Shown here: positions 37,861-48,975 of the stretch, one piece after another | Layout: each line of letters starts with the position of its first letter | How positions within the stretch are numbered: position 1 is the first letter of the stretch | Origin: Acidianus infernus | GTDB lineage: Archaea > Thermoproteota > Thermoprotei_A > Sulfolobales > Sulfolobaceae | Assembly: GCF_009729545.1 (NCBI RefSeq) | Contig: NZ_WFIY01000004.1 | Span: 532,001 to 596,000 of the forward strand | DNA: 64,000 bases | Direction: 5' to 3' | The notes under the pieces: model-generated | Told to the model about the DNA's origin: nothing | What the model saw: only the letters and a program-made list of their open reading frames with translations | Database searches by the model: none | Program-made: the position numbers and the translations under genes

Positions 37861-39589
37861 AGAACAAATAGGAAGATTAAGGGAAATGAAAGTTATAACT
37901 AGACAAACAGCTGATGGTAGGGGTTCAGTTAGTTTTAGAAATTTCATAGTAGAATTTCCTATTAATACTAAAATTACCGCAGGTAAAATCTTGGCAGTAA
38001 AGAGTTTGCAGAACGATTACCTATTACTAGAGGTTGCAGATCTTTTGCCTGTACATTACGGTATGATAAATCTAGATGGCAGTATTCCTAAGGAAATAAG
38101 AGATGAAGTAATGAGAAAAGTTGAAGAAGATTGGGGAAGAAATGATGAAGAAGCTTGGTTAGATGTTTATGCCTATCCCATAGGTTATTTATTAAAAATA
38201 GATGGAGACGTTGAATTTTACAAGGGATATTCTCCTCCGATTCCGGGATCTACAGTTAGGGTCTTATCTAGAGAGCTTTACGAGAAATTCGTATGCGATA
38301 AAAACGGCGTAGAAATTGGAAATATAATAGGTGAGGACGTCAAGCTAAGAATAAACATGGAAAAAGCAATTAATTACCACATAGGAATTTTTGCATTTAC
38401 TGGGTCTGGAAAATCAAACTTAACTGCTTCGCTTGTTAGGAGGATTTTAAAGGAAAATAAAGATACTAAAGTAGTAATTTTTGATATTTCTTTAGAATAT
38501 TCAATATTATTATTAGATCAACTGATTTCAAATAATTCAAGACTAATCTCCACTGAAAGATTACCTATAAATAAAACTGATGCTGGAAGAAGATTCATAA
38601 GGACTCATGTAATTCCAGAGGAGATTATAGATTTAAAGGATGAAATAAGAAAATCTGCCGAAGAAATTTTTGAATTAAATAAAATGAGGCAACTTTACGT
38701 TCCACCAGAAGGTTCTACTTACCTAACTTATGGAGAAATTATAGACATGGTAAGAGCTCAAATTAATGATAAATATACGGCGTTTGCACAAAAGCCATTA
38801 TTTGGATTATTTCTTAAAAAAATAGATGAGACTATGAGACAAAATAAGCTAACTAAGGAAGATATTGCTGATACTACGCTTAGTCCGGTAATAGACGAAA
38901 TAGAAACCTTGGCTAGAGAAAGCGGACTAAAGGAAAACGCATCAATATTTGCTTTCCTTAATGCCTTAAGAGTGTATCTAACCTCTGAAATCCAAGAAGG
39001 AGAAGAATATGACATAGAAAAGATGGCAATAGAGATCTTAGATAATGACGAAAACTCTCCTAGACTTTTCATTTTAGAATTACCAAACATAGAAGAGGCT
39101 AGATTAATAGTAGGACAACTTATTAACCAAATTATGCTTAGAAGGAAAAAATCTTACTCAACAAATCCAATACTTTTCGTATTAGATGAAGCTCAAGAAT
39201 TCATACCTTTTGATACAAAACAAAAGGATAATAGTGAATTTTCTAGCAATGCCGTAGAAAAACTATTAAGACATGGAAGAAAGTACCATCTCCACGGCCT
39301 AATAAGTACACAAAGATTAGCTTACTTGAATACAAATGTACTTCAACAGCTTCACACGTATTTTATAAGTACATTACCTAGACCTTATGATAGACAACTA
39401 ATAGCTGAAACCTTTGGAATTAACGATACCTTAATGGACAGAACTTTAGATTTAGAAGTAGGCCAATGGTTATTAGTTAGCTTTAAGGCAGCATTACCTC
39501 ACGATGTGCCAGTCTTTTTTACCGCCCCGAATAACTTGGAAGAATTAAGAAAAGGACTTCAGAACTCAAGACCTTCTTCATCTATCTGA
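37841..39589 (+). CDS. HerA-like DNA-translocating ATPase
   Basis: About 582 aa (from ATG 37841; a TTG at 37832 is less likely). An N-terminal HAS-barrel-like domain (SVSFRNFIVEFPINTKITAGKILAV) is followed by Walker A FTGSGKSNLTASLVRR near residue 187, and Walker B PILFVLDEAQEFIPF near 445. A later RHGRKYHLHGLISTQRLAYLNTNVL segment is typical of HerA, with LPRPYDRQLIAETFGI at the C-terminal arm. It is longer than Sulfolobus HerA (about 500) due to a helical insertion after Walker A (about 240-400). It is in an operon with a NurA-like gene; no mre11 or rad50 is nearby, unlike the canonical repair operon. Confidence 0.85.
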   Translation: MSEGLFEEQIGRLREMKVITRQTADGRGSVSFRNFIVEFPINTKITAGKILAVKSLQNDYLLLEVADLLPVHYGMINLDGSIPKEIRDEVMRKVEEDWGRNDEEAWLDVYAYPIGYLLKIDGDVEFYKGYSPPIPGSTVRVLSRELYEKFVCDKNGVEIGNIIGEDVKLRINMEKAINYHIGIFAFTGSGKSNLTASLVRRILKENKDTKVVIFDISLEYSILLLDQLISNNSRLISTERLPINKTDAGRRFIRTHVIPEEIIDLKDEIRKSAEEIFELNKMRQLYVPPEGSTYLTYGEIIDMVRAQINDKYTAFAQKPLFGLFLKKIDETMRQNKLTKEDIADTTLSPVIDEIETLARESGLKENASIFAFLNALRVYLTSEIQEGEEYDIEKMAIEILDNDENSPRLFILELPNIEEARLIVGQLINQIMLRRKKSYSTNPILFVLDEAQEFIPFDTKQKDNSEFSSNAVEKLLRHGRKYHLHGLISTQRLAYLNTNVLQQLHTYFISTLPRPYDRQLIAETFGINDTLMDRTLDLEVGQWLLVSFKAALPHDVPVFFTAPNNLEELRKGLQNSRPSSSI

Positions 39590-39601
39590 CGAGCGGCATC
39601 A

Positions 39602-41248
39602 TCATTTACAATGCCTTTCTATAAATTCTACAACTCTCTTTATAGAATCCACGTAATTTTCTATTTTCGAGAATCCGTGTCCTTCATCTTCGTATATTTT
39701 ATATTCCACTTCTATATTTCTTTCCTTTAATTTTTCTATAACTTGTCTAGTCTCTTCCGCAGGACATCTAGGATCATTTTCTCCTGCTAATATTAATAGA
39801 GGAGACTTAATATTATCTATGAAGAATATAGGAGACCTATCTCTAAGCAAGTTTTCATCGTTACCCATTTTCATTTCATCGTACTGCTGAAGAACTTCTC
39901 TCTCAAATTTCTTTTCAGTAAACCAGTTTACAAAAGGAACTACAGCGGCAGCAGAACACCACATGTCAGGATATTTGGTAACTGCCATCATTGTTAAATA
40001 TCCTCCATAACTTGCACCCGTTACGGCTAATTTCTTAACGCCAAGTAATTTAGCAGAGTTTATTACATCTTTTAAATCTCCTCCTCCAAGATCTTTATCG
40101 TTAAGGTGATTAAACCTCCTCCCATAACCTGTAGAACCTCTGTAATTAGGACAAATAACCTTGAAACCCCTATCGACTAAGAACTGTATTTCAGGGTTAA
40201 AGGAGTTAGTACATTCCCAATCAGGACCGCCATGAATGTAAACCACTCCTTTATCTTCTCCTCCTTTTTCGTAAAGTAACGCGTTAATCTCTATTCCACC
40301 TTCACTCTCATATTTTACCACTTTAGGTTTTACAAAATCTCCTTTAATATCGTCCATAGAGTTTGTAAGCCTTTCTATTTTTCCTGTCAATATATTGACT
40401 CTATATAAATCAAAATGCCTATTATAAGTAGAACCTATATAATAAACATAATCTTGATCCGGAGTTAAATACGAATTGAATCCTTCTGTGACTAGTTCAT
40501 TTCCTTTATGAATTTTTATCTTAAAGTCGCCATATACATCTTCAGTGTAAATTATCTTATTGGCTATGTGAACTACTTCGTGCTTCTCATGTTCACTTTT
40601 TATAACTTCACTTATCTCTCCTTTTCCTATATTAAAATTATATATATCAAAATAGTTATCTTTATTAGATATGAAAAGGAAATTATCTTCGTCTTTAAAA
40701 CAATATAAGGAGACCGTCTCTTCAGAGTTAGGATAAGAAATCTTAGATATGACTTCTCCTCTATCTAAATCATAAACATAAAGATCGTTATTGTAAATTC
40801 CTTGAGAATATACTACTCTTTTCTTACTAGGCGATAAGCAATAACTTTCTACTGGATCATCTCCCTTGCTAACTTGGATTATATCCCCCTTGTCATATAA
40901 ATATAAATGAAGAGTCTTCCCGTCTCTATTAGAAATAAAAAGGAATTTATCCTCGTTAATGAAGTAAGTTCCAAAATTATCATATTGATCCTTTAATAAG
41001 GGAAATACCTTATTTCTATCATAAATATAAATCTCTCTTTTTTCGCTTCCTCCTGGATCCCCTATAATTGCTAATTTTTTATCGGTTATCCATTCTACGT
41101 CTTCTGCATAAACATCTTCTAGTGGAACTTTGCCTTCGCCATGAATATACACCGAAGGTATTTTATCTCTCATTACATAACTTATTTTCCCATTATTTAC
41201 ATCAAAAGCGTAGACAGGCCTTAACTTAAAAAGATCTTGAAAATCCAT
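39602..41248 (-). CDS. Prolyl oligopeptidase-family serine peptidase (S9)
   Basis: 548 aa. N-terminal seven-bladed beta-propeller (repeats such as NEDKFLFISNRDGKTLHLYLY, SPSKKRVVYSQGIYNNDLYVYD) gates a C-terminal alpha/beta hydrolase. The catalytic triad is Ser in GASYGG (near residue 412), Asp in AGENDPRCP, His in EDEGHGFSK. Similar to acylaminoacyl-peptidase-like enzymes of Sulfolobales. No signal peptide, so probably cytoplasmic peptide degradation. It converges with the HerA-like gene, with 12 bp between stops. Confidence 0.93.
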   Translation of the reverse strand: MDFQDLFKLRPVYAFDVNNGKISYVMRDKIPSVYIHGEGKVPLEDVYAEDVEWITDKKLAIIGDPGGSEKREIYIYDRNKVFPLLKDQYDNFGTYFINEDKFLFISNRDGKTLHLYLYDKGDIIQVSKGDDPVESYCLSPSKKRVVYSQGIYNNDLYVYDLDRGEVISKISYPNSEETVSLYCFKDEDNFLFISNKDNYFDIYNFNIGKGEISEVIKSEHEKHEVVHIANKIIYTEDVYGDFKIKIHKGNELVTEGFNSYLTPDQDYVYYIGSTYNRHFDLYRVNILTGKIERLTNSMDDIKGDFVKPKVVKYESEGGIEINALLYEKGGEDKGVVYIHGGPDWECTNSFNPEIQFLVDRGFKVICPNYRGSTGYGRRFNHLNDKDLGGGDLKDVINSAKLLGVKKLAVTGASYGGYLTMMAVTKYPDMWCSAAAVVPFVNWFTEKKFEREVLQQYDEMKMGNDENLLRDRSPIFFIDNIKSPLLILAGENDPRCPAEETRQVIEKLKERNIEVEYKIYEDEGHGFSKIENYVDSIKRVVEFIERHCK

Positions 41249-41295
41249 AAAAAGAAATAACGAACTTAAAATAAAACTCTTTTTTATATTATCAT

Positions 41296-41478
41296 TTATT
41301 TCAGTTTCTCTAGTAGTTCTTTTGGTGCGTCTTTTTCGCTAACTGCTCCCCTACCAGTCTTACCGTTGTCGTCGTAGGTAAACGATATCATTTTGCCAAC
41401 TCTCCAAACCTTCTTTATCTTCGAAATATCTACTTCCTTCTCCTCTCCCTTATACTTGAACTTTACTTTAGTAGCCAT
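41296..41478 (-). CDS. Sul7d chromatin protein (Sso7d/Sac7d family), copy 2
   Basis: 60 aa from the ATG at 41478 (MATKVKFKYKGEEKEVD). An upstream in-frame ATG at 41520 would add 14 basic residues not found in the family. A purine-rich GGAAGG precedes the ATG, suggesting a leadered mRNA. It carries the same DNA-binding KVWRVGKM and GRGAVSEKDAPKELL core as copy 1. It shares 162 identical bp with copy 1 and is downstream of the S9 peptidase start on the opposite side of the APC permease promoter. Confidence 0.95.
   Translation of the reverse strand: MATKVKFKYKGEEKEVDISKIKKVWRVGKMISFTYDDNGKTGRGAVSEKDAPKELLEKLK
41305..41466 (-). repeat. 162-bp exact repeat, copy 2 (within Sul7d gene)
   Basis: Identical at all positions to 14851-15012. 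The identity stops sharply a few codons from each end of the gene, while the 5' regions are unrelated. Confidence 0.95.
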
Positions 41479-41662
41479 ATGCCTTCCTTTCCTTCGTTTA
41501 ATATTAATATTACTAGTCATTTTTTAGTATTACATTATGTATTTTATAATGGCTATTACTTTTTACATTTAATTGATCAAGTAAATTATATGGTGATAAA
41601 ACTTCTTTCATTTTACTTTTCTGAGTAAATTTTTTATATTATCTTTCGTAAGAGATAACTCG

Positions 41663-43222
<1,560 letters not shown>

Positions 43223-43255
43223 AATCTTTTTTCTTCTTAATCTTCTTTTATACTT

Positions 43256-43816
43256 ATGCAGATTTTAAGGGATAAGCTTACAAAAAAGTCCTTGATATTC
43301 CCTGTCCTATCTTTAATAGTTGCCATGAATCCTGTAACTGAACTCTTAGAGCCAAGATATGAAGCATTATACATGGCTATGCATTATTTACTTTACATTG
43401 GCGGATTTGTTCTAGGATATATTGGATTTAGAGGGTCGAAAATATATTTAATTCCTGGCATAATAATTCCAGTATTTTGGCATATTCCCTACTTTTTCAA
43501 TTTAGGTGGAGCATATTTGTGCTTAAGAATTGTTGAAGATCTCTCATTATATTTAGGCGGATTAGTAATGGGATCTACAATCCATGGTTTAAACAACGCA
43601 ATTAAGGCAATACTGTTTGTGTTATGGATGATGGGAGATAGCGTGCTTTCAGTCATTTTAATAGTTGGTTGGCCTCCTTATTCTAATCAAGTTTATCCTT
43701 TCTCACCGTTCTCGATTTCAGAGGAATTTTGGACAGGACTCGTAATGTTTGGCATAATGACAGTAATCTTCATATATATTATCCTAGGTTTCATAAGGAC
43801 AGTGTTCAAGATCTAG
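43256..43816 (+). CDS. Membrane protein, DUF1404-like
   Basis: 186 aa with five to six helices. Contains EALYMAMHYLLYIGGFVLGY and IPVFWHIPYFFNLG, with several His (AMHYL, FWHIP, TIHGL) in or near membrane helices, as in the Sulfolobales DUF1404 family. Histidines in this arrangement could bind a metal or heme, but I cannot show it. The ATG at 43256 is 33 bp after the APC permease; possible co-transcription, or own TATA (CTTTTATACTT). Confidence 0.6.
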   Translation: MQILRDKLTKKSLIFPVLSLIVAMNPVTELLEPRYEALYMAMHYLLYIGGFVLGYIGFRGSKIYLIPGIIIPVFWHIPYFFNLGGAYLCLRIVEDLSLYLGGLVMGSTIHGLNNAIKAILFVLWMMGDSVLSVILIVGWPPYSNQVYPFSPFSISEEFWTGLVMFGIMTVIFIYIILGFIRTVFKI

Positions 43817-43852
43817 CTTAATTTTTTATAATTAAAACTCTACAAAATATCG

Positions 43853-44836
43853 ATGTCTTTATTTAAGAAAGAAGAAAAGAAGATATTTCACATTGATAGA
43901 CTTCCTGAAGAAATGAAAGTTGCAATTAAAACACTAATTGATTCATCGATTCCAGATGTAGCTAAAGCTTATGGTTTTGATTACCTTTATCCTAAACTCG
44001 GAGAGCCAATTTTCATACCTTATGGACGACTTGATGGTAAATATAAATCCACAATTGATGCCTTTGAAAAGATTTTAGAAGAAGTTGAAGAACTTAAAGA
44101 TAATCTAAAGGAATATTCAAAGTGGTATGGTAATGTAAAACTTTTTGATCATTATAGATTTACATTTTATTCTTATGTTGATCCTAATGAAGGAATGAAA
44201 GTAGGAATAGGCGCAGATCCTTTATCTTTCCCTAATTCACTTTTTGACGTCCAAAGTTTATGTTCAGCACTTGATAAGGGAAAAAGTATAATTATCCTAA
44301 ATCCTGCACTTTCAGGATATATAAGCTCTACATGCCTTTCTTCATTTAATATCAAATTTGTTGATACTATCTCAAAAAGAAAAGATGAGATAATAGATGC
44401 TTATACTTGGCTAAATGAGAGTTTTCACGAGAACTTTGATAAAGATAAGGTATATGACGTAGAGCTTGGTAGAGAATATATGGATAGGCTTTTTAACGTA
44501 ATTTTAAGCGAAGTAAGAAATTATTCAATTGAATCCAAGGAAGGGGATATAGCAATTCTCCCCTTATTATCTTATGAGGAGTACGGAGAGAAGGAGTCTA
44601 TAAAAAACATCTTACAAAATGATGAAAAATATAAAAAATATATAGAAGAAGGAAGATTGGATGAAATCTCCTTAATTCCAATACTTTTTAGCGGTTCTCT
44701 TAAGGAATTAAACGAAATTAAAGATAGGTATTCAAAAGTTATTGTAATTAGTGATAAAAAAATAAGGATAAAAATTGATGGAAATGTAAAACAAATAAAT
44801 GATAAAATCCTAGTAATAGAAAACACAAAAAGTTAA
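43853..44836 (+). CDS. Protein of unknown function
   Basis: 327 aa, not recognised. Soluble, alpha/beta, with many Asp/Glu/Lys. Starts MSLFKKEEKKIFHIDRLPEEM, with a central GMKVGIGADPLSFPNSLFDVQSLCSALDKGKSIIILNPAL. The C-terminal 70 residues have SKVIVISDKKIRIKIDGNVKQI. No Walker or nuclease motif was found. Its 3' end is 1 bp from the convergent unknown gene at 44838-45464. Own TATA-like AATTTTTTATAATTAAAA upstream. Likely a Sulfolobales-specific protein. Confidence 0.55.
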   Translation: MSLFKKEEKKIFHIDRLPEEMKVAIKTLIDSSIPDVAKAYGFDYLYPKLGEPIFIPYGRLDGKYKSTIDAFEKILEEVEELKDNLKEYSKWYGNVKLFDHYRFTFYSYVDPNEGMKVGIGADPLSFPNSLFDVQSLCSALDKGKSIIILNPALSGYISSTCLSSFNIKFVDTISKRKDEIIDAYTWLNESFHENFDKDKVYDVELGREYMDRLFNVILSEVRNYSIESKEGDIAILPLLSYEEYGEKESIKNILQNDEKYKKYIEEGRLDEISLIPILFSGSLKELNEIKDRYSKVIVISDKKIRIKIDGNVKQINDKILVIENTKS

Positions 44837-44837
44837 T

Positions 44838-45464
44838 CTAAGAGAATGTGGAAGAAATATAGCATATCCTAGTATAATCCTTAATGACCAGTTTCTCACA
44901 TTCCATTCTTTTATATCCAATAAATTCTTTCATAGTATTTTGTAAGTTTCGATCTATATATACTACTTTATAAGCAGAAGCTGTAAACACAAAACTATCC
45001 TTTTTTACTACTATTAGCCTTGGATTCACATCTTGCAGCTTATCTACAATTTTCTCACAATCCTTACTCCCACTTATTTTAAATTCTTTAATTGCAACAT
45101 CGCCAGCTGTTCCGTTTATGTCTAGTCCATCTACAAATATTGTTATAATTGCTCCAGTTCTAATTATAGTTGAAAATTCTATGGGTTCTATAGCTATTTT
45201 ATACTTATTTATATAGTAAGACCATCTATTGTATTTCCTACCTCTAGTCTTATTTCTTATTAAATTTTCTAATGATATTGAATATATTATATCATAAGGT
45301 GTTGCAATAATCTTATCTTCATCTCTATAAATAGTATTATTACATTTCACTTTTGTTACTTCTCCATTGCATATATAAGAAAACTCGTCTAATGGCGGAA
45401 TTACTAAATCTTCTGGTAATTCGATTTTTAACTCCAACTCATTATTTCTTCTTAATAGCCGCAT
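44838..45464 (-). CDS. Protein of unknown function
   Basis: 208 aa, beta-rich, not recognised. N-terminal LELKIELPEDLVIPPLDEFSYICNGEV; two Cys near residues 31 and 41; a central basic stretch NLIRNKTRGRKYNRWSYYINKYK that could bind nucleic acid. Ends with KDYTRICYISSTFS. No transmembrane helix. A single gene between an unknown plus-strand gene and the divergent symporter operon. Confidence 0.5.
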   Translation of the reverse strand: MRLLRRNNELELKIELPEDLVIPPLDEFSYICNGEVTKVKCNNTIYRDEDKIIATPYDIIYSISLENLIRNKTRGRKYNRWSYYINKYKIAIEPIEFSTIIRTGAIITIFVDGLDINGTAGDVAIKEFKISGSKDCEKIVDKLQDVNPRLIVVKKDSFVFTASAYKVVYIDRNLQNTMKEFIGYKRMECEKLVIKDYTRICYISSTFS

Positions 45465-45626
45465 TAATTTGCTCTTCTATTTTACATTAGAATGTTAGAT
45501 TAAATTTTCCTAAGGATAAAGATACATGTATACTAACTTAATATTTACACTAAGATTTTTTTAAACTCATGTTTTTCTCTTTATAATTAAAATATATAGG
45601 TAAATTAGCCTTTGCATTTATTTGCA

Positions 45627-45827
45627 ATGAAAAAAGGATTTTATCTCTCTCTAGGAATAGTTCTTTTACTAGACATTATAATTTACTCTCTCTATCCATT
45701 ATTTAACAACGTTCAACCAACACTATTTGGTCTAACAGAGTTCTATTGGGTTCAAATAGTATTACTAATAGTAACTTCGCTACTATACTTTGCTGTAGGA
45801 TATGTCTTTAGGGGTGAGAAGTCATGA
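45627..45827 (+). CDS. Small membrane subunit (DUF3311-like) of an SSS symporter pair
   Basis: 66 aa with two helices (GFYLSLGIVLLLDIIIYSLYPLF and FYWVQIVLLIVTSLLYFAVGYVF). The ATG at 45627 is used; an in-frame TTG at 45612 is less likely. Its stop overlaps the next gene's start by 4 bp (ATGA). Small two-helix proteins in front of sodium:solute symporters, such as DUF3311, are common in bacteria and archaea, and this fits. Confidence 0.75.
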   Translation: MKKGFYLSLGIVLLLDIIIYSLYPLFNNVQPTLFGLTEFYWVQIVLLIVTSLLYFAVGYVFRGEKS

Positions 45828-47413
45828 ACGTGAATTACCTAACGCTATCAGTATTTGTAATTCTCTTCGCAATCTTCTCATTTTTAGGATTTTATGGAGC
45901 TAGATGGAGAAAAGGAGACTTAAATAAATTAAGTGAGTGGGGATTAGGAGGTAGAAGACTAGGTACTCTACTAGTGTGGTTCTTATTAGGTGCAGATTTA
46001 TTTACAGCTTATTCATTCATAGCTGTACCAGCAGGGATATTTGCCTCTGGTTCCTTGTACTTCTTTGCTATTCCATACGTAGCCTGGGGATTTGGTGTAG
46101 CGTTATTAACTATGCCTAGATTATGGAATGCCTCAAGAAACAAAGGTTATATAACTGCCGCAGATTTTGTTAAAGATAGATTCAATAGCAGAAGTTTAGC
46201 GATTATAGTAGCACTAACTGGAGTAGTTGCAGAATTACCATATATTGCACTGCAAATAGTAGGAATGGAAGCTGTATTAGCAGTTCTTTTAGCAGGACTA
46301 GGAATATCAAGTAAAATAGTTACTGAAATTTCGTTAATACTAGCGTTTATTATATTAGCAGCTTTTACTTTTGTAAGCGGGTTAAGAGGTGCTGCACTAA
46401 CCGGAGTATTTAAAGATGCATTAATATGGATTACCGTGATAACTGTAATAGTTTTAGTTCCAATAGAAATAGGAGGATTTTCTAAAGCATTTTCTGATTT
46501 ATCAACTAACTTCGCTGCTTATCATTTGGCTAAAGTTACTGGTAGTAAAGTTCCACCAGCAATGGAAACTCTTCCAATAAAATTAGCTCCAGCTTATTTC
46601 TCTTTAGCGTTAGGCAGTTCATTTGCTCTATATTTATATCCTCACGCAATTAACGGTTCTTTATCCTCTGAAAGCGAGAAGAAACTAGTATATAGCACGT
46701 CTTTCCTACCAATATACGGAATAGGTTTAGCATTAATATCATTATTCGGAATATTAGTTTATGCAGTTCCAGGAGCTCTAGGTCTTATTGCTAAAACTGG
46801 GAACGGTGCACTAGCAATACCTGCTTTAATAGCATGTACAATGCCGTGTTGGTTCGTAGGTTTAGCTTTCTTAGCAATATTCGTGGGTGGATTAGTTCCA
46901 GCATCAATAATGGCCATAGCAGTAGCAAACTTATTTGTAAGAAATGTAATAAAGGAGTTTAAACCGGATTTGCCTCCATATTCTGAGGCAAAACTAGCAA
47001 AGTGGACTTCTACAATATTTAAGTTCTTGGCATTAGGTTTCGTGTTTGTGGTACCTGCAACTTATGCAATACAGCTACAATTACTGGGTGGTATAATAAT
47101 CTCTCAAACTTTACCTGCAGTATTCTTAGGGCTCTATACTGATAAACTCGAGCCTAAATCTCTAATAGCAGGTTGGACAGCTGGTATAATATCGGGCGTT
47201 GGATTAGAGTATTATGTAAACTTCATACAGTACCACTTTGGTGTATTTAAGACATCATTAATGACAACTCCTCTAGGACCTTTATTCATTGCAATATTTG
47301 CATTAGCAATTAACCTTGCAGTAACATTAATAGGAACTGCTATAGCATATTCCATGGGTTGGAGACCAAAGAGCAAAATAACACAGGAAGAAATAATAAA
47401 AACAACTCAATAA
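45824..47413 (+). CDS. Sodium:solute symporter family (SSS) transporter
   Basis: 529 aa, about 13 helices. The first helices carry LSEWGLGGRRLGTLLVWFLLGADLFTAYSFIAVPA, the usual SSS start, and LFVRNVIKEFKPD-type loops near residue 370. GIISQTLPAVFLGLYTD is a later conserved block. Closest in layout to pantothenate/proline-type symporters with a small partner protein; solute not determined. Translationally coupled to the small membrane protein upstream. Confidence 0.88.
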   Translation: MNVNYLTLSVFVILFAIFSFLGFYGARWRKGDLNKLSEWGLGGRRLGTLLVWFLLGADLFTAYSFIAVPAGIFASGSLYFFAIPYVAWGFGVALLTMPRLWNASRNKGYITAADFVKDRFNSRSLAIIVALTGVVAELPYIALQIVGMEAVLAVLLAGLGISSKIVTEISLILAFIILAAFTFVSGLRGAALTGVFKDALIWITVITVIVLVPIEIGGFSKAFSDLSTNFAAYHLAKVTGSKVPPAMETLPIKLAPAYFSLALGSSFALYLYPHAINGSLSSESEKKLVYSTSFLPIYGIGLALISLFGILVYAVPGALGLIAKTGNGALAIPALIACTMPCWFVGLAFLAIFVGGLVPASIMAIAVANLFVRNVIKEFKPDLPPYSEAKLAKWTSTIFKFLALGFVFVVPATYAIQLQLLGGIIISQTLPAVFLGLYTDKLEPKSLIAGWTAGIISGVGLEYYVNFIQYHFGVFKTSLMTTPLGPLFIAIFALAINLAVTLIGTAIAYSMGWRPKSKITQEEIIKTTQ

Positions 47414-47431
47414 TTATTTTTTATTATTTCT

Positions 47432-47824
47432 TCAAAAGTTCATAAAATCTATAAACATAAGATCTTGCAACATCATCATATCAATTAAAGACATTGCTAA
47501 CATTAATGGTATTAAATCAGCGTATTCTTGAACTATTACTTGTGGGTCTTCTCCTTGTTGTATTGCTGTCATTAGTTTATTGGCCTTCTCTTCTAGTTCT
47601 TCCTTTGCCTTTTTAGCCTTTTCTAATCCTGTGGGCGTTAAAGAGTAAACTTTCTTTTTAAATATAAGGCCTTTCTCTTTCTCAAAAACTAGCCCTTCTT
47701 TTTCCATACCCTTTAATGTAAGCCCTACATTTTCTTCGTCTTCTCTTAAGCTATCAGCAATCTCACTGCTCGTTAATTCTCCTCTATCGTAAAGTAATGC
47801 AAGTATTTTATCCGCCAGATTCAT
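47432..47824 (-). CDS. Winged-helix protein with hydrophobic C-terminal tail
   Basis: 130 aa. Residues 1-70 are a winged helix (DKILALLYDRGELTSSEIADSLREDEENVGLTLKGMEKEGLVFEKEKG...KVYSLTPTGLEKAKKA), then a helical linker and a Met-rich hydrophobic tail (LIPLMLAMSLIDMMMLQDLMFIDFM). The Met-rich tail is unusual and could serve as a hydrophobic partner surface or membrane contact. It lies 35 bp downstream of the DEAD-box helicase gene on the same strand. Confidence 0.72.
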   Translation of the reverse strand: MNLADKILALLYDRGELTSSEIADSLREDEENVGLTLKGMEKEGLVFEKEKGLIFKKKVYSLTPTGLEKAKKAKEELEEKANKLMTAIQQGEDPQVIVQEYADLIPLMLAMSLIDMMMLQDLMFIDFMNF

Positions 47825-47859
47825 ATTTTCATATTTTCAAATGAAATTTATATTCCTTT

Positions 47860-48912
47860 CTACTGAACTTCCAGCTTCTTACCTTTTATTAAATCTTTTA
47901 TCTTCAGAATTAATTGAGCGTCTCTCCTAGTGTAAAACGTTATTGCTATCCCTTTTCTTCCCATTCTTCCAGTTCTTCCTACTCTGTGAATATAAGTTTC
48001 GATATCTCTCGGAGTATCAAAATTTATTACTTTAGTAACATCTATTACATCAATTCCCCTTGAGGCTAAATCGGTTGAGAGAAGTACGTTAGTTTTGCCT
48101 CTTCTGAAAGAAGATAGATTCCTTAATCTAACTCTTTGTGGTAAGTCTCCGTGAAGTAAAGAAATTTCGAAATCGTCCCTTAGCTCCTCGTAAAGCTCTT
48201 CAACCTTCTTTTTTGTATTTACGAAAACAATAGTTTTCTCATTATCGTCTAACTCATCTTTTAATTTACTAATCTTATCTCTCCAACCTTTTACCTCGTA
48301 AAATAAATGTTCTATTTCTACAGGTTTAATATCATCAACTTTTAGAAATTCAATATTAGGAGAGAATTCCTTTACAAGACTTTCCACTTCTTCCGGAACT
48401 GTTGCTGAAAAGAATCCATACATATCTGGGTTGGCATTTTTTAGTATCATCTTAACGTCGTCAATAAAGCCCATATCAAACATTCTATCAACTTCATCAA
48501 CTATTGCAACTGAAAAGCGTGAAAGATCTAAATGTCCTTTCCCCCATAAGTCTAATATCCTACCTGGAGTTCCTATTACTATATCTTTTTTGGCCTCTTT
48601 ATCTTGTCCAGAGTAGGGAACACCACCAATAATAACTCCAATGCTCATTTTCTTATATTTACCTAGTTTTCTTGCCTCATCCGCTACTTGCTCAGCTAAT
48701 TCTCTAGTAGGCGTTAACACTAAAGCTTGCTCTTCCTTCTCTAGAATGGGAATTAAATATGCAGCGGTTTTACCTGAGCCAGTCTTTGCTTGAGCTAAGA
48801 CACTCTTTCCTTGTAACATTTGTGGTATTGCTAATTCTTGAACTTTAGTAGGGTTTACATAGTTTGCTTCTTGCAAAGCTTTTGTAAGCTCTTCACTAAG
48901 ATTTTTAAACAT
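47860..48912 (-). CDS. DEAD-box family RNA helicase
   Basis: About 350 aa, the minimal two-RecA-domain core. ATP-dependent RNA unwinding or remodelling. Motifs in order: Q-motif region FKNLSEELTKALQEANYVNPTKVQELAIPQ, motif I AKTGSGKT, Ia PTRELAEQV, II DEVD (instead of DEAD), III SAT, V DLASRGIDV, VI HRVGRTGR. The ATG at 48912 is chosen because residues upstream to 48972 do not fit the family. It lies close behind the unknown/MTHFR-like gene (64 bp from its stop). Confidence 0.95.
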   Translation of the reverse strand: MFKNLSEELTKALQEANYVNPTKVQELAIPQMLQGKSVLAQAKTGSGKTAAYLIPILEKEEQALVLTPTRELAEQVADEARKLGKYKKMSIGVIIGGVPYSGQDKEAKKDIVIGTPGRILDLWGKGHLDLSRFSVAIVDEVDRMFDMGFIDDVKMILKNANPDMYGFFSATVPEEVESLVKEFSPNIEFLKVDDIKPVEIEHLFYEVKGWRDKISKLKDELDDNEKTIVFVNTKKKVEELYEELRDDFEISLLHGDLPQRVRLRNLSSFRRGKTNVLLSTDLASRGIDVIDVTKVINFDTPRDIETYIHRVGRTGRMGRKGIAITFYTRRDAQLILKIKDLIKGKKLEVQ

Positions 48913-48975
48913 AGCACATGCTTCTACTCCAGAGTTTAAAATATTATCTATTAAATTATATATTTCTACCAATCT

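Noticed and set aside
43853..45464. A defence island formed by the two unknown proteins
   Set aside because: The two genes converge and share no motifs of nucleases, helicases or nucleotide-signal enzymes; neighbours are transporters.
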